Notes: generated from the sequence alone by a model not told the origin. A DNA stretch of 51,383 bases from Methanomethylophilus sp963631655 (GCA_963631655.1 CAVGRR010000008.1:1-51383), one strand, 5' to 3'; shown: positions 24,825 through 32,832, counted from the stretch's first letter. Numbers and translations are program-made.

Positions 24825-25436
24825 TCATCTCATCTCGCGAAGCTTCTGTATCTCGTCTTCAGGAAGGCCTTCCGCGTTCCCTGCAAGCAACTGAAGGTGT
24901 GCCTGGAACTCCAGTTCCTCCATGCGGTTGAAGGCCTCTTCAAGCGTTCTTCCCTGGGTGATGGCACCGTGGCGGTCCATCAGCATGGCCGGTGCATCCG
25001 CGTATTCGAGGACGGCATCCACCAGGTCCTGGGAACCGGGGGTCGCATAACGGCATACCGGCACCTCATCGAGGAGCAGGACGCCCTCGGGGGTGAGCGT
25101 GCTTCTGAGGCCCTCTCCTTTGGTCATGATGGCAAGGCAGTACAGGGGGTGGCAGTGGATGACCGCCTCGGTGCTGGGATTGGCCTTGTAGATCCCGATG
25201 TGGAACTTGTGTTCGATGGAAGGCTTCCCTTCGGAGAGGACGTTCCCGTCGAGGTCCATCTTGACCAGGTCGTCTTCTGAGATCAGGCCTTTGTTGACTC
25301 CGCTGGGGGTGATCAGCATCAGGTTGTCGCCGATGCGGACGCTCATGTTGCCTCCGGCGGACACTGTCAGATTCCTTTCGTAAAGGAGGTGGCAGCATTC
25401 GACGAGACGTCTTCTGGCGTAGTTCTCATTGATCAT
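24825..25436 (-). CDS. Class II (FucA-like) aldolase
   Basis: 203 aa from ATG 25436. Zinc class II aldolase/adducin fold: SAGGNMSVR phosphate-binding loop, EHKFH (Glu75), metal ligands His94 and His96 in IHCHP, and His156 in MDRHGAI. Family members cleave fuculose-1-P-like ketose phosphates to DHAP and an aldehyde. Here the start overlaps the end of mtnA by 4 bp. MtnA plus such an aldolase matches the known route that converts the ribose of methylthioadenosine or 5'-deoxyadenosine to DHAP and a small aldehyde, described in M. jannaschii and several bacteria; assignment to that route is from context. Confidence 0.85.
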   Translation of the reverse strand: MINENYARRRLVECCHLLYERNLTVSAGGNMSVRIGDNLMLITPSGVNKGLISEDDLVKMDLDGNVLSEGKPSIEHKFHIGIYKANPSTEAVIHCHPLYCLAIMTKGEGLRSTLTPEGVLLLDEVPVCRYATPGSQDLVDAVLEYADAPAMLMDRHGAITQGRTLEEAFNRMEELEFQAHLQLLAGNAEGLPEDEIQKLREMR

Positions 25437-26434
25437 TCTTTCATCCCGGAGATCTCGGACGGCTTGAATATTCCCTTCTCGGTGATGAATCCGGTCACCA
25501 TTTCGGCAGGGGTGACGTCGAAGGCAGGGTTGAGCGCTTTCGATCCAACGGGTGCGATGCGGATGTTCTTCACCATGGTGACCTCCTCCTCGGAACGCTG
25601 TTCGATGACGATGTCCTTTCCGGCCTTGGTGGAGAAGTCGAAGGTGGAGACGGGGGCGGCGACGTAGAAGGGGATGCCGAAGTGTTTGGCTGCGATGGCC
25701 TTGTCGAAGGTTCCGATCTTGTTCGCGAAGTCTCCGTTGGCGGCGATTCTGTCCGCTCCCACGATGATCATATCGACACCCTGGGACATGTAATATGCGG
25801 AGGCTCCGTCGGGGATGATGGCGTGGTCGATTCCTTCCTGGTTGAGCTCCCATGCGGTGAGCTGCATGCCCTGGAGACGGGGACGGGTCTCGGAGGCGTA
25901 GACGAAGAACTTCTTTCCTGCGTCGTGGGCGTTCCTCATGGGTGCCAGGGCGGTACCGATGTCGACGGTGGCGAGGGCTCCGGCGTTGCAGTGGGTCATC
26001 AGCTTCATTCCGTCTTTGATGAGGGCTCCGCCGTATTCTCCGATGGCACGGCATTTGCCGACGGTGAGTTCGGAGTATTCATCTGCGGCGGTCACCGGGT
26101 CTTTGCCTTCTTTGAGTTTGGCGTACATCCAGTCGGTGGCGTAGAAGAGGTCGTAGGCGGTGGGCCTTGCCGCTTTTATGAACTTCGCCGCTTCGTCGAG
26201 GTCTTCGTGCTTCAGACCTGCCAGGCACATCGCGTATGCGGCGCTGGCACCTATGCAGGGGGCTCCCCTGGTGGTCATGTTCCTGATGGCCTCGGCGACA
26301 TCCCTGTAATCATCGAAATCGACGATCTTCAGCTCGAGAGGGAGTTCCCTCTGGTCGATCATCCTGACCTTACCGTTCTCGAACCATACTGCTTTGATGT
26401 CTTTTGTGCTGCCGTCTTTCATTTTGGCTTTCAT
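25433..26434 (-). CDS. mtnA: 5-methylthioribose-1-phosphate isomerase (MtnA family)
   Basis: 333 aa. eIF2B/MtnA fold with MTTRGAPCIG substrate loop (53-62), catalytic Cys149 in THCNAG and Asp228 in VGADRIAANGD. It isomerises methylthioribose-1-P to methylthioribulose-1-P; the methanogen enzyme also accepts 5-deoxyribose-1-P from 5'-deoxyadenosine, the by-product of radical SAM enzymes. RGAP and THCNAG distinguish it from ribose-1,5-bisphosphate isomerase and from eIF2B. First gene of the mtnA-aldolase-nop5 unit; TTTTATCG near 26475 is a likely TATA box and AGGGGATG the ribosome site. Confidence 0.92.
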   Translation of the reverse strand: MKAKMKDGSTKDIKAVWFENGKVRMIDQRELPLELKIVDFDDYRDVAEAIRNMTTRGAPCIGASAAYAMCLAGLKHEDLDEAAKFIKAARPTAYDLFYATDWMYAKLKEGKDPVTAADEYSELTVGKCRAIGEYGGALIKDGMKLMTHCNAGALATVDIGTALAPMRNAHDAGKKFFVYASETRPRLQGMQLTAWELNQEGIDHAIIPDGASAYYMSQGVDMIIVGADRIAANGDFANKIGTFDKAIAAKHFGIPFYVAAPVSTFDFSTKAGKDIVIEQRSEEEVTMVKNIRIAPVGSKALNPAFDVTPAEMVTGFITEKGIFKPSEISGMKE

Positions 26435-26504
26435 AATACATCCCCTTGATTGGGTGCGGATTGGAATCGTTCGATAAAATCCCTATGTTCGTCTGATAAG
26501 AAAA

Positions 26505-27140
26505 TCAGTAGACAGGAGTGAATGTCAGAAGGACACCGTTGCCCATGACCTCTGCCGAATCGAGGTTGAGTTTAACTCCTCCGGGAATGACCCAGCCGTC
26601 GCCGTCCGCAGGGGTGGGTGCGTTGCGTCCGCCGATGATGGTGCCTCCGACGAAGACGGAATATTTGTCAACAAGTTTGGACCTGAAAAACGAGGCGATG
26701 GTCTTTCCGCCGCCTTCCACGATCATGTTCTCGATGCCGAGGTCATGTGCCAGGATGTGAAGTACGTCGGGGAGGTCGATGTGACCTTCTCCTCCGCGGA
26801 TGACTATTACATCGGGGCCCCAGTTCTTTTCGCATTCATTATCCGTTACGATGACCGTGGGTGCGAGATCGTCGAGGACACGTGCATCGGTAGGGATGCG
26901 TCCGTGGGGGTCGAGGACGATCCTGACGGGATTCTCCTCGTAGGTGGCGTTCTTGATAGTTAGGTGAGGATCGTCGGCGATGACGGTGCCAACTCCGACG
27001 AGGATGGCGTCGTACTTCCTGCGGAGGTTCTTGACCCTTGTGATGTCCTCATCCGAGGATATTCTGATCTGTTTCCTCTCCTCTCCGGCGAGCTTTCCGT
27101 CGGCGGACATGGCGCAGCTGACAAGGACGAAAGGTTTCAT
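26505..27140 (-). CDS. 2,5-diamino-6-(ribosylamino)pyrimidinone 5'-phosphate reductase
   Basis: 211 aa from ATG 27140. RibD C-terminal/dihydrofolate-reductase fold: SCAMSADGKLA at the start, DAILVGVGTVIADDPHLTIK, RIVLDPHGRIP, and IVEGGGKTIASFF for NADPH and substrate. This is the archaeal/fungal (Rib7-type) reductase of riboflavin and F420 precursor synthesis, acting before deamination. Length is normal for the stand-alone archaeal form. It overlaps the rtcA end by 4 bp and so is in an operon with it. The open frame extends far upstream inside rtcA, which is an artefact. Confidence 0.9.
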   Translation of the reverse strand: MKPFVLVSCAMSADGKLAGEERKQIRISSDEDITRVKNLRRKYDAILVGVGTVIADDPHLTIKNATYEENPVRIVLDPHGRIPTDARVLDDLAPTVIVTDNECEKNWGPDVIVIRGGEGHIDLPDVLHILAHDLGIENMIVEGGGKTIASFFRSKLVDKYSVFVGGTIIGGRNAPTPADGDGWVIPGGVKLNLDSAEVMGNGVLLTFTPVY

Positions 27141-28171
27141 TCGTATCCGCTCGGAGTTACGGTGAAATGGTATCCGTCGGGTTTCCTCTCGACACCGAAT
27201 TTGACGTCGAGGAATGATTCCAAAGTGTCCATCTGGGACAGCAGATGTTTGCTGATCTTGGAGACTATGAAAGTGCTCTTTCCCTCGGCCATCGCCATGT
27301 ACGGAAGGATCTGGTCTGCGGTGTGGATGTCGATGGTGGCACCGGACGACATCTCCTGTATGAGGTCGCTCGCCACATCGAATCCCGACTGCTGGGGGCT
27401 GTGTCCCTTGCTGGTGAGAACGTTGCTGGAAAGAAGGCCGTTCTCGTATTCCGCCACCAGGACTATACCGGCTCCGCGGGATGTTCCCTCGGTCTTCTCG
27501 ACGTCCATCTGGAGATTGTATTTCGATCCGAAGACCTTCTTGCAGGAGGCCATCATGTCCTCGGCGACCTTGTCGGAAAGGTGCTGCGAGAAGCACAGTC
27601 CGCGGATCTCCTTGAGTTCTCCCAGGCTGCTGAGGTCCAGGGGTTTGAGTTTGCCCATAGGCTGCAGTCTCAGGTCCACCTCTCCTCCTCCGATGGGGTA
27701 GAATCCCCTCTTCACGACATCGAGTTCGGCCTGGACGCCCATCCTCTTCATGAGGGGGAAAAGGACCAGGGGGTAGGTGTCGATGGGGGGTGCCCACATG
27801 ACGTTGGTGCCGCCCTTGAGGTTGAGGTGGAACGGTTCGGTGTAGTTCCTGGCCGCCAGAAGTGTGGCCTGGACCACGAGGCTGATGCTGCCTGCGGTGC
27901 CGATGTCCATGCTGATGTCGTTGATCTGTTTGTTTCCCGGTTCCACAAGAAGTTCGGATGATCCGATGTAGTTTCCGGTCACCTGGGACCCGGTCATCTG
28001 AGCGACGACCTTGACCGCGGTGGTGTGCTGCTTCGACAGACCGTTGGTGGGACGGTTCTCCCTGATGCGGGTGAGGCGCGTGGTGGTGCCAGTGAGCGTG
28101 GCCAATGCCACGGAGGTGCGGACCATCTGTCCACCACCTTCTCCTCTAGAACTGTCGATTTCCAGCACCAT
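27137..28171 (-). CDS. rtcA: RNA 3'-terminal phosphate cyclase
   Basis: 344 aa. RtcA motifs: SSRGEGGGQMVRTS (7-20), GLSKQHTTAVK, HTADQILPYMAMAEG, and KHLLSQMDTLESFL with His309, at the position of the adenylated catalytic His of the bacterial enzyme. It converts RNA 3'-phosphates to 2',3'-cyclic phosphates through an RNA-N3'-AMP-type intermediate. A TATA-like CTATAAAATAAAT at 28190-28203 lies about 26 nt before the ATG, so the message is likely leaderless. First gene in the rtcA-reductase operon. Confidence 0.93.
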   Translation of the reverse strand: MVLEIDSSRGEGGGQMVRTSVALATLTGTTTRLTRIRENRPTNGLSKQHTTAVKVVAQMTGSQVTGNYIGSSELLVEPGNKQINDISMDIGTAGSISLVVQATLLAARNYTEPFHLNLKGGTNVMWAPPIDTYPLVLFPLMKRMGVQAELDVVKRGFYPIGGGEVDLRLQPMGKLKPLDLSSLGELKEIRGLCFSQHLSDKVAEDMMASCKKVFGSKYNLQMDVEKTEGTSRGAGIVLVAEYENGLLSSNVLTSKGHSPQQSGFDVASDLIQEMSSGATIDIHTADQILPYMAMAEGKSTFIVSKISKHLLSQMDTLESFLDVKFGVERKPDGYHFTVTPSGYE

Positions 28172-28189
28172 ACCTCACACAATACGCTC

Positions 28190-28203
28190 GATTTATTTTA
28201 TAG
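28190..28203 (-). promoter_or_regulatory. TATA box of rtcA
   Basis: AT-rich element reading CTATAAAATAAAT on the minus strand, centred about 26 nt before the start codon at 28171. Confidence 0.5.
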
Positions 28204-28264
28204 GTTCGCAATTGTCGAATCAATTTGAAAGACCTGCGGACCGTTCTGTCAAAATTCGAGATGG

Positions 28265-28336
28265 TGCGACTGCCGGGATTCGAACCCGAGTCAATGGCTT
28301 GGGAAGCCACCGTCCTAACCACTGGACTACAGTCGC
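28265..28336 (-). tRNA. tRNA-Gly (CCC)
   Basis: 72 nt. Acceptor GCGACTG pairs with CAGTCGC, discriminator A; GGTTCGAATCC T-arm; anticodon stem GTGGC/GCCAT encloses loop TTCCCAA, so the anticodon is CCC and the tRNA reads GGG. No CCA is encoded. An upstream AT-rich element near 28362-28372 is the likely promoter. Confidence 0.95.
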
Positions 28337-28400
28337 GTTGGGTGTCCACATATTTTCCTGCAATATAATCGTAATGTCGGGGCACCTGTCAGAGGCTGAC

Positions 28401-28410
28401 TTTTATATAT
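28401..28410 (+). promoter_or_regulatory. TATA box of tRNA-Val (TAC)
   Basis: TTTTATATAT centred about 29 nt before the 5' end of the tRNA, as usual for archaeal tRNA genes. Confidence 0.6.
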
Positions 28411-28434
28411 TCTACGCTCTTGAGGGGTAGATAA

Positions 28435-28507
28435 GGACTTGTGGTCTAGTGGTTATGACGTCGCCCTTACAAGGCGAAGGTCGCCGGTTCGATCCCGGCC
28501 AGGTCCA
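28435..28507 (+). tRNA. tRNA-Val (TAC)
   Basis: 73 nt. Acceptor GGACTTG pairs with CAGGTCC (one G-T pair), discriminator A; T-arm GCCGGTTCGATCCCGGC; anticodon stem TCGCC/GGCGA with loop CTTACAA, giving anticodon TAC. CCA is not encoded. A second valine tRNA (CAC) lies at 32976-33051. Confidence 0.95.
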
Positions 28508-28514
28508 CTCATTT

Positions 28515-29339
28515 TCACGTCCATTCTTTTTCTTTCTGGGTATATGTGTCCTTGTCCTTGACTGAAGCCTCGGGACCGTTGATCCTCAGGTCGTTCCCGC
28601 GTGCAATGCGAGGGGTGCTGGTCAGTACATCCATCACATAGCTGAAAGGAACGTTGAGCTTCAGGGCGATGACCGCAGGCTGCATCCCCGATTCGCGGTA
28701 GAGCATGATCTTGGAGGTGGTCTCGTCGACCCGGTGGAGGGTCGATACGGTCTCGACGCGTTCCTTTGGTATCTCCGGGGCGCCGTGGATCCTTCTGACG
28801 GCATCTTCGTAGATCGGCTGGAACGATTTGTCGCCGGTCGATTCGGTATTGAAATGGAGTCCCTGGGACTTGAACAGCATGTCGAGATTGATGTCGCCGA
28901 CGATCTTCCCCCGGTTGTAAAGATACGCCTTTCCCTGGCCGTTGTTGAGGTAGCTCAGGGTGAGTCCCTTGCCGTCGCTCCAGAGGTGGACCAGGTTGCT
29001 GATCCCGGGGCATTCCTCCCGGTGGGCGCGGGGTCTGCGGTTGCTGTAATTGTCGCAGTTGGGGCATCTGCCGCTGCGGCTGTTGGAACGTAGGGTGCGG
29101 GTGACACCGCATTTGGGGCAGGTGAAGGTCTTCTTCTTCGCGTCCCACATCGAGGAGTGGCACATCGGGCAGTATTTCGGAGCCTCGAGTCCCCTCTGGA
29201 TCCATTCGGCCTTGCAGCGCTGACACTTGTCGATTATGACCTTCTTGTCCCATCTGGTGGACTTGCAGTGGGGACATCTCGCAGGGTAATCGGACCTTGC
29301 GACCCAGGTATAATCGCATCTGAGGCAGTTGTACATCAT
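28515..29339 (-). CDS. Triple zinc-ribbon protein with C-terminal HTH-like region
   Basis: 274 aa from ATG 29339 (AGAGGT upstream). Residues 1-95 hold three rubredoxin-like zinc ribbons: CLRC...CPHC, CQRC...CPMC and CPKC...CPNC. The middle has a beta-rich segment (ISNLVHLWSDGKGLTLSYL). The C-terminal part includes ETTSKIMLYRESGMQPAVIALKLNVPFSYVM, split here as a helix-turn-helix of the kind seen in DNA-binding regulators. Probably a nucleic-acid-binding protein; targets unknown. It ends 7 bp from the tRNA-Val 3' end (convergent). A long ORF in another frame is a shadow. Confidence 0.6.
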   Translation of the reverse strand: MMYNCLRCDYTWVARSDYPARCPHCKSTRWDKKVIIDKCQRCKAEWIQRGLEAPKYCPMCHSSMWDAKKKTFTCPKCGVTRTLRSNSRSGRCPNCDNYSNRRPRAHREECPGISNLVHLWSDGKGLTLSYLNNGQGKAYLYNRGKIVGDINLDMLFKSQGLHFNTESTGDKSFQPIYEDAVRRIHGAPEIPKERVETVSTLHRVDETTSKIMLYRESGMQPAVIALKLNVPFSYVMDVLTSTPRIARGNDLRINGPEASVKDKDTYTQKEKEWT

Positions 29340-29666
29340 GATTAAACCTCTGCCAACACTTCTCAAATTGAATGTTGGATATATATTCCTATATGAATTA
29401 TGCAATATTAATTATTTGGGATGATTACACCATTTAGTTATGGTCCGGAACAGGGAAATCGGGTGGGGGAGCATCCGACCGAATATATCCGTTAAGTAAA
29501 ACCCGGCCTGCAACTGTCGCTGCAGGATAGGTTTGTGCCTGCAGAGACAACAGGATTTCCGTTTGTATCATACGATACAACATCAATTTGGATTCATAGG
29601 CATAGTCTTAAAAGCAGGAATCAATCACTCTTTTTTGCCCTTAAACAAGGTCGAAGAGGAATAGAA
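29340..29666. promoter_or_regulatory. 327-bp divergent intergenic region with an 18-bp palindrome
   Basis: Holds the promoter of the zinc-ribbon gene (AT-rich block around 29380-29400, minus strand) and the leader of the SpeD-like gene. TTGTATC-ATAC-GATACAA at 29563-29580 is an inverted repeat with perfect 7-bp arms, operator-like. Repeated CCTGCA/TGCAGG words at 29509-29543 can pair in alternative ways. TTAAAAG near 29607 may be the TATA box. No gene is seen. Confidence 0.45.
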
Positions 29667-30092
29667 ATGTACTCGATGAGTCCTTTTTCCGGAAAGCTTC
29701 TTTCTGACGGGGAAGTGCTTGACAAGTTCAGGAAGGAAAAACAATGGGGTCTCGAGGTCAGTATAGATCTCGGACAGTGCGATCACGACAAGATCTCGAA
29801 CGGCGACTACATCTGTCAGTTCGCCAAGGATCTCGTCGAGGAGATCAAGATGAAAAGGTACGGGGAACCGAAGGCGGTATGGTTCGGTGCCGACCCCAAG
29901 GTCTGCGGATATTCACTGACCCAGTACATCGAAACATCATTGATCTCCGGCCATTTTGCAGAGGATACGGACAGGGCCTTCATCAACGTGTTCTCATGCA
30001 AAGAGTTCCCGCCCAAGAAGACGGCCGAATACGTTCAGAAGTATTTCGGTGCGAAGAAGATGCAATACTCCATTGCATTCAGGGACATCTGA
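29667..30092 (+). CDS. S-adenosylmethionine decarboxylase (SpeD) homologue with altered active site
   Basis: 141 aa from ATG 29667, preceded by GAAGAGGA. The overall pattern matches class 1b AdoMet decarboxylases (VSIDLGQCDHDKISNGDYICQ; AFINVFSCKEFPPKKTAEYV with Cys111 where the catalytic Cys sits). The motif around the self-cleaving Ser, normally ESHLSIHTWPE, reads ETSLISGHFAE (89-99), so Ser91 or Thr90 would be the pyruvoyl precursor and His96 the processing His. It may be a divergent decarboxylase for AdoMet or another amino acid, or a non-cleaving paralogue. Agmatinase in the same window suggests a polyamine link. Confidence 0.7.
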   Translation: MYSMSPFSGKLLSDGEVLDKFRKEKQWGLEVSIDLGQCDHDKISNGDYICQFAKDLVEEIKMKRYGEPKAVWFGADPKVCGYSLTQYIETSLISGHFAEDTDRAFINVFSCKEFPPKKTAEYVQKYFGAKKMQYSIAFRDI

Positions 30093-30105
30093 AACCTCAC
30101 TCAAT

Positions 30106-30130
30106 CCGGTGGACAACACCACCGGTTTTT
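30106..30130 (+). terminator. Hairpin-T terminator after the SpeD-like gene
   Basis: CCGGTGG (30106-30112) and CCACCGG (30119-30125) form a perfect 7-bp stem with a 6-nt loop, followed by TTTTT, 13 nt after the stop codon. Confidence 0.7.
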
Positions 30131-30267
30131 CCTTAAACGTGAATCCGGACCTTTATCATGGCAATGTGCCAGATATCGTAAATCGCATGTCATTGAGGGT
30201 ATGTTCATCGGGTCATCGGTCTGTTTTTCAAATGTTGTATGCTCTTATCTGACTTTGTTTAGATATT

Positions 30268-30359
30268 GGTCCAAAACAGGTAACGAAATCGGTCCAAAAA
30301 CCTCAATGAATTCGGTCCAAAAACCTCAATGAATTCGGTCCAAAAACCTCAATGAAATA
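30268..30359 (+). repeat. Four-copy 23-bp tandem direct repeat
   Basis: Copies start at 30268, 30291, 30314 and 30337 with an exact 23-bp period. The core is GGTCCAAAAACCTCAATGAA; copies 2 and 3 are identical, copy 4 differs at its last bases, copy 1 keeps only GGTCCAAAA and the end. No spacers, so not CRISPR. The array ends 32 bp before the ATPase start, next to the TATA-like TTTAAAATA. Likely a regulatory or protein-binding array. Apart from this array and the terminator, 30093-30391 holds nothing else recognisable. Confidence 0.9.
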
Positions 30360-30391
30360 TTTTAAAATATTATGAAATTCATATGCTGGCT

Positions 30392-31648
30392 ATGAACTAC
30401 ATTCCGCGGTTGATAGATTCTGAATTAAAACAGGATTTGGAGATCTTCGGATCCATCATAATTGAAGGACCAAAATGGGTAGGAAAGACCACTTCCGCAA
30501 AGGCAGTTTCGAAGAGCGTAATCAATATTCAAGATCCCGATCACAGAGAAGAATATCTTGAAATGGCCAAGTTTAAGCCGTCCCTGCTTCTGGAAGGTAG
30601 CACTCCTAGGTTGATCGATGAATGGCAGGATGTACCCGAGCTCTGGGATGCAGTCCGTATGGCTGTGGATAACCGGGATGAACCCGGGCAATTTATCTTG
30701 ACTGGCTCTGTGATTGTTGATAAAACCAAGATCTGTCACACTGGAACTGGTCGCATATATTGTCTCAAAATGGGGACACTGAGTCTATTGGAATCCGGAG
30801 ATTCAGTGGGCAGTATTTCTTTGAGGGGACTTTTCAATGGCAGTCAACAGATTGAAGGCGTATCTGAGAAAACGACAGAGGATATTGCAAAATTTATCGT
30901 CCGGGGTGGGTGGCCGAAATCGATTGGAGTGAGCGATGCTGCAGCATTGAAGCTCGTAAAAGGATATTGCGATAGAATCATTGATACTGAGATTTCCGAA
31001 GGATCGGGAACTAGGCATGACAACAATCGGGTTCGTGCAGTGATGAAATCTTTGTCGAGATCTATCTCTGCACCGTTATCTAAAACCAATATTATCAAGG
31101 ATGTCTCCTCCGACATAAGTCTCACAGAAAATACTCTTGATACGTACTTAAATGCCCTTAGAGACATCTACGTCCTTCAAGAGCTGGAAGCGTGGAGTCC
31201 GAATCTGCGTTCAAAGACTGCGGTCAGGACAGCGGATACAGTTCATTTCTGTGATCCAGCCATCGCAGCGTATTTTCTATCAGCTTCCCCAGGAGATTTG
31301 CTGAGGGATCTTCATACATTCGGTCTTCTCTTCGAATCTCTGGTGATACGTGATCTACGCACCTATGTACAGTTCCTGGACGGTGAGGTCTTCCATTACA
31401 GGGACAAGACCGGTTTGGAGGCAGATGCTATAATCCATCTGCATGACGGCAGGTGGGCTGCAATAGAAGTGAAACTCGGTGGGAGTTGGGTTGATGAGGC
31501 AGCTGTCAATCTTTTGAAACTCAAAGACAGGGTGGACTCGGAGAAGATGGGCGAACCGGCGTTTCTGGCAGTGGTCACGGGTACGCAGTATGCATATACG
31601 CGCGAGGACGGAGTTCACGTGATCCCGATAACTCTGTTAGGGCCGTGA
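30392..31648 (+). CDS. DUF4143-family ATP-binding protein
   Basis: 418 aa from ATG 30392 (MNYIPRLIDSELK matches the usual family start; an ATG 9 bp upstream is possible). P-loop GPKWVGKTT (26-34), Walker B-like LIDEWQDVPELWDA, sensor region FILTGSV, then the DUF4143 C-terminal part with a PD-(D/E)XK-like segment GLEADAIIHLHDGRWAAIEVK. These ATPases are common accessory genes in archaea and gut bacteria; their role is not established. The base composition is more AT-rich than neighbours and codons such as AGA and ATA are used more, suggesting transfer. TATA-like TTTAAAATA is about 26 nt before the start. Confidence 0.85.
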   Translation: MNYIPRLIDSELKQDLEIFGSIIIEGPKWVGKTTSAKAVSKSVINIQDPDHREEYLEMAKFKPSLLLEGSTPRLIDEWQDVPELWDAVRMAVDNRDEPGQFILTGSVIVDKTKICHTGTGRIYCLKMGTLSLLESGDSVGSISLRGLFNGSQQIEGVSEKTTEDIAKFIVRGGWPKSIGVSDAAALKLVKGYCDRIIDTEISEGSGTRHDNNRVRAVMKSLSRSISAPLSKTNIIKDVSSDISLTENTLDTYLNALRDIYVLQELEAWSPNLRSKTAVRTADTVHFCDPAIAAYFLSASPGDLLRDLHTFGLLFESLVIRDLRTYVQFLDGEVFHYRDKTGLEADAIIHLHDGRWAAIEVKLGGSWVDEAAVNLLKLKDRVDSEKMGEPAFLAVVTGTQYAYTREDGVHVIPITLLGP

Positions 31649-31683
31649 TTTTCGGAAAAATCATATGTGCCAGACAGCACAGA

Positions 31684-32826
31684 TCAGTATGAATCGAGGA
31701 TCTCCATTATCCTTTTGCAGACGAACATCTGATTCCTTTTGTGGCCTGTGGTCTCGACGAGAATTCCCTTTTCCACCAGGCTGTTGACCAGCTTTCCGGC
31801 AGTCGAGAGGTGGATGCCGCAGATGTCTGCCACATCTTTTTTCCGAACGTACGGGTTGGCGAACAGCGAATCGATAAGGCGCGTTGCATTCGCTTCGGTC
31901 TCGGATTCATGCAGCTGTCTTTTGTATTCGAACAGCGAATCGATCAGTTCGATGGACCTTTTGGACTGTTCGATCAATGCATCAAGGAACAGATCCATCC
32001 ACGATTCGAAATCATCGCATTCCCTGATCCTGTTCAGGCGGTCGATGTATTCGTCACGGTAGTTGTTGAAGTATCCGCTCAGATACAGCACCGGATATCT
32101 CAGGATTCCTCTTTTGTTCAGGATGAGCATGATGATAAGTCTGCCCATTCTGCCGTTCCCGTCAGTGAATGGGTGAATGGTCTCGAACTGGTAATGGGAC
32201 AGTGCGGCGCACAGCAGAATATTCTCATCTGGGTCATTCATATATTCGAAGAGATTCACGATCTTCCAGGGGACCTGTTCAGGCGGGAGCGGAACGAATT
32301 TGGCAGTGTCGACAGTGTCTCCTTTGGAGCCCACAATGACCTGCACCGTTCTGTACTCGCCGGGGGATTTGTGTTCCCCGCGGACACCTTTCATCAGGAT
32401 CTTGTGAAGTTCCAGGACGAGCTCTTCGGAGATTTTTTCGCTGCCGATCTGTATCGCATGGTTCAATGCGTCCCTGTAGTTCAGGACCTCTCTGTTGTCG
32501 TTCAGTTTGTGGGGGTCGATCTCTTCTATCCTTTCCGACAGGTACAGGTCTTCCATGGTGGTGCCGGTTCCTTCGATGGCAGATGAGTTCACCGACTCCA
32601 GAAGGACGATCGGAACAAGCATTGCATTCCTGTCGTTTTCAGACATCTGGGACATTTTGCCGTCGAGCCTGGAGAGCACGATCGTCGCAGCCTCGATCCT
32701 CTTGAAGGTCTTTCTGCTCAACGGGATGCTCATCGGGAGGTCGTTCGGCCAAAAGTAGGTGAATCCGCCGGTATCCGAATGCCTGATCTCTCCCGATATC
32801 GTCGGATGATAGTTCTCCTCCCTCAT
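31684..32826 (-). CDS. Fic-domain protein with inhibitory motif and C-terminal winged helix
   Basis: 380 aa. Fic motif HPFTDGNGRMGR (218-229) with catalytic His218; the N-terminal inhibitory helix SSAIEGTG (81-88, Glu85) marks an auto-inhibited class II Fic enzyme. C-terminal segment KKDVADICGIHLSTAGKLVNSLVEKGIL is a winged helix. Such proteins transfer AMP (or another nucleotide) to target Ser/Thr/Tyr; the DNA-binding tail suggests autoregulation through the inverted repeats just upstream (32833-32894). Convergent with the DUF4143 ATPase. No antitoxin gene is needed because the inhibitory motif is built in. Targets unknown. Confidence 0.9.
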   Translation of the reverse strand: MREENYHPTISGEIRHSDTGGFTYFWPNDLPMSIPLSRKTFKRIEAATIVLSRLDGKMSQMSENDRNAMLVPIVLLESVNSSAIEGTGTTMEDLYLSERIEEIDPHKLNDNREVLNYRDALNHAIQIGSEKISEELVLELHKILMKGVRGEHKSPGEYRTVQVIVGSKGDTVDTAKFVPLPPEQVPWKIVNLFEYMNDPDENILLCAALSHYQFETIHPFTDGNGRMGRLIIMLILNKRGILRYPVLYLSGYFNNYRDEYIDRLNRIRECDDFESWMDLFLDALIEQSKRSIELIDSLFEYKRQLHESETEANATRLIDSLFANPYVRKKDVADICGIHLSTAGKLVNSLVEKGILVETTGHKRNQMFVCKRIMEILDSY

Positions 32827-32832
32827 AAGCGC

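Noticed and set aside
25437..26054. N-terminal extension of the class II aldolase
   Set aside because: Lies within mtnA and has low-complexity composition; the aldolase fold begins at ATG 25436.
27141..27797. N-terminal extension of the riboflavin-pathway reductase
   Set aside because: The extension reads through rtcA in another frame, is Arg/Pro/His-rich, and the family start is at 27140.
28453..29319. Second minus-strand open frame over the zinc-ribbon gene
   Set aside because: It runs through the tRNA-Val region and gives an Arg/Gln/Pro-rich product; the CxxC-rich frame is the real one.
30268..30359. Short direct repeats as a CRISPR array
   Set aside because: The four units are contiguous with no spacers and no cas genes are near.
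31647..31662. Small GATTTT/AAAATC hairpin between the ATPase and Fic genes as a terminator
   Set aside because: Overlaps the ATPase stop codon, stem is only six A-T-rich pairs and lacks a T-run; may be chance.
30392..32826. ATPase and Fic genes as part of a mobile element
   Set aside because: They look acquired by composition, but no integrase, transposase, terminal repeats or attachment sites are visible although tRNA genes flank the region.
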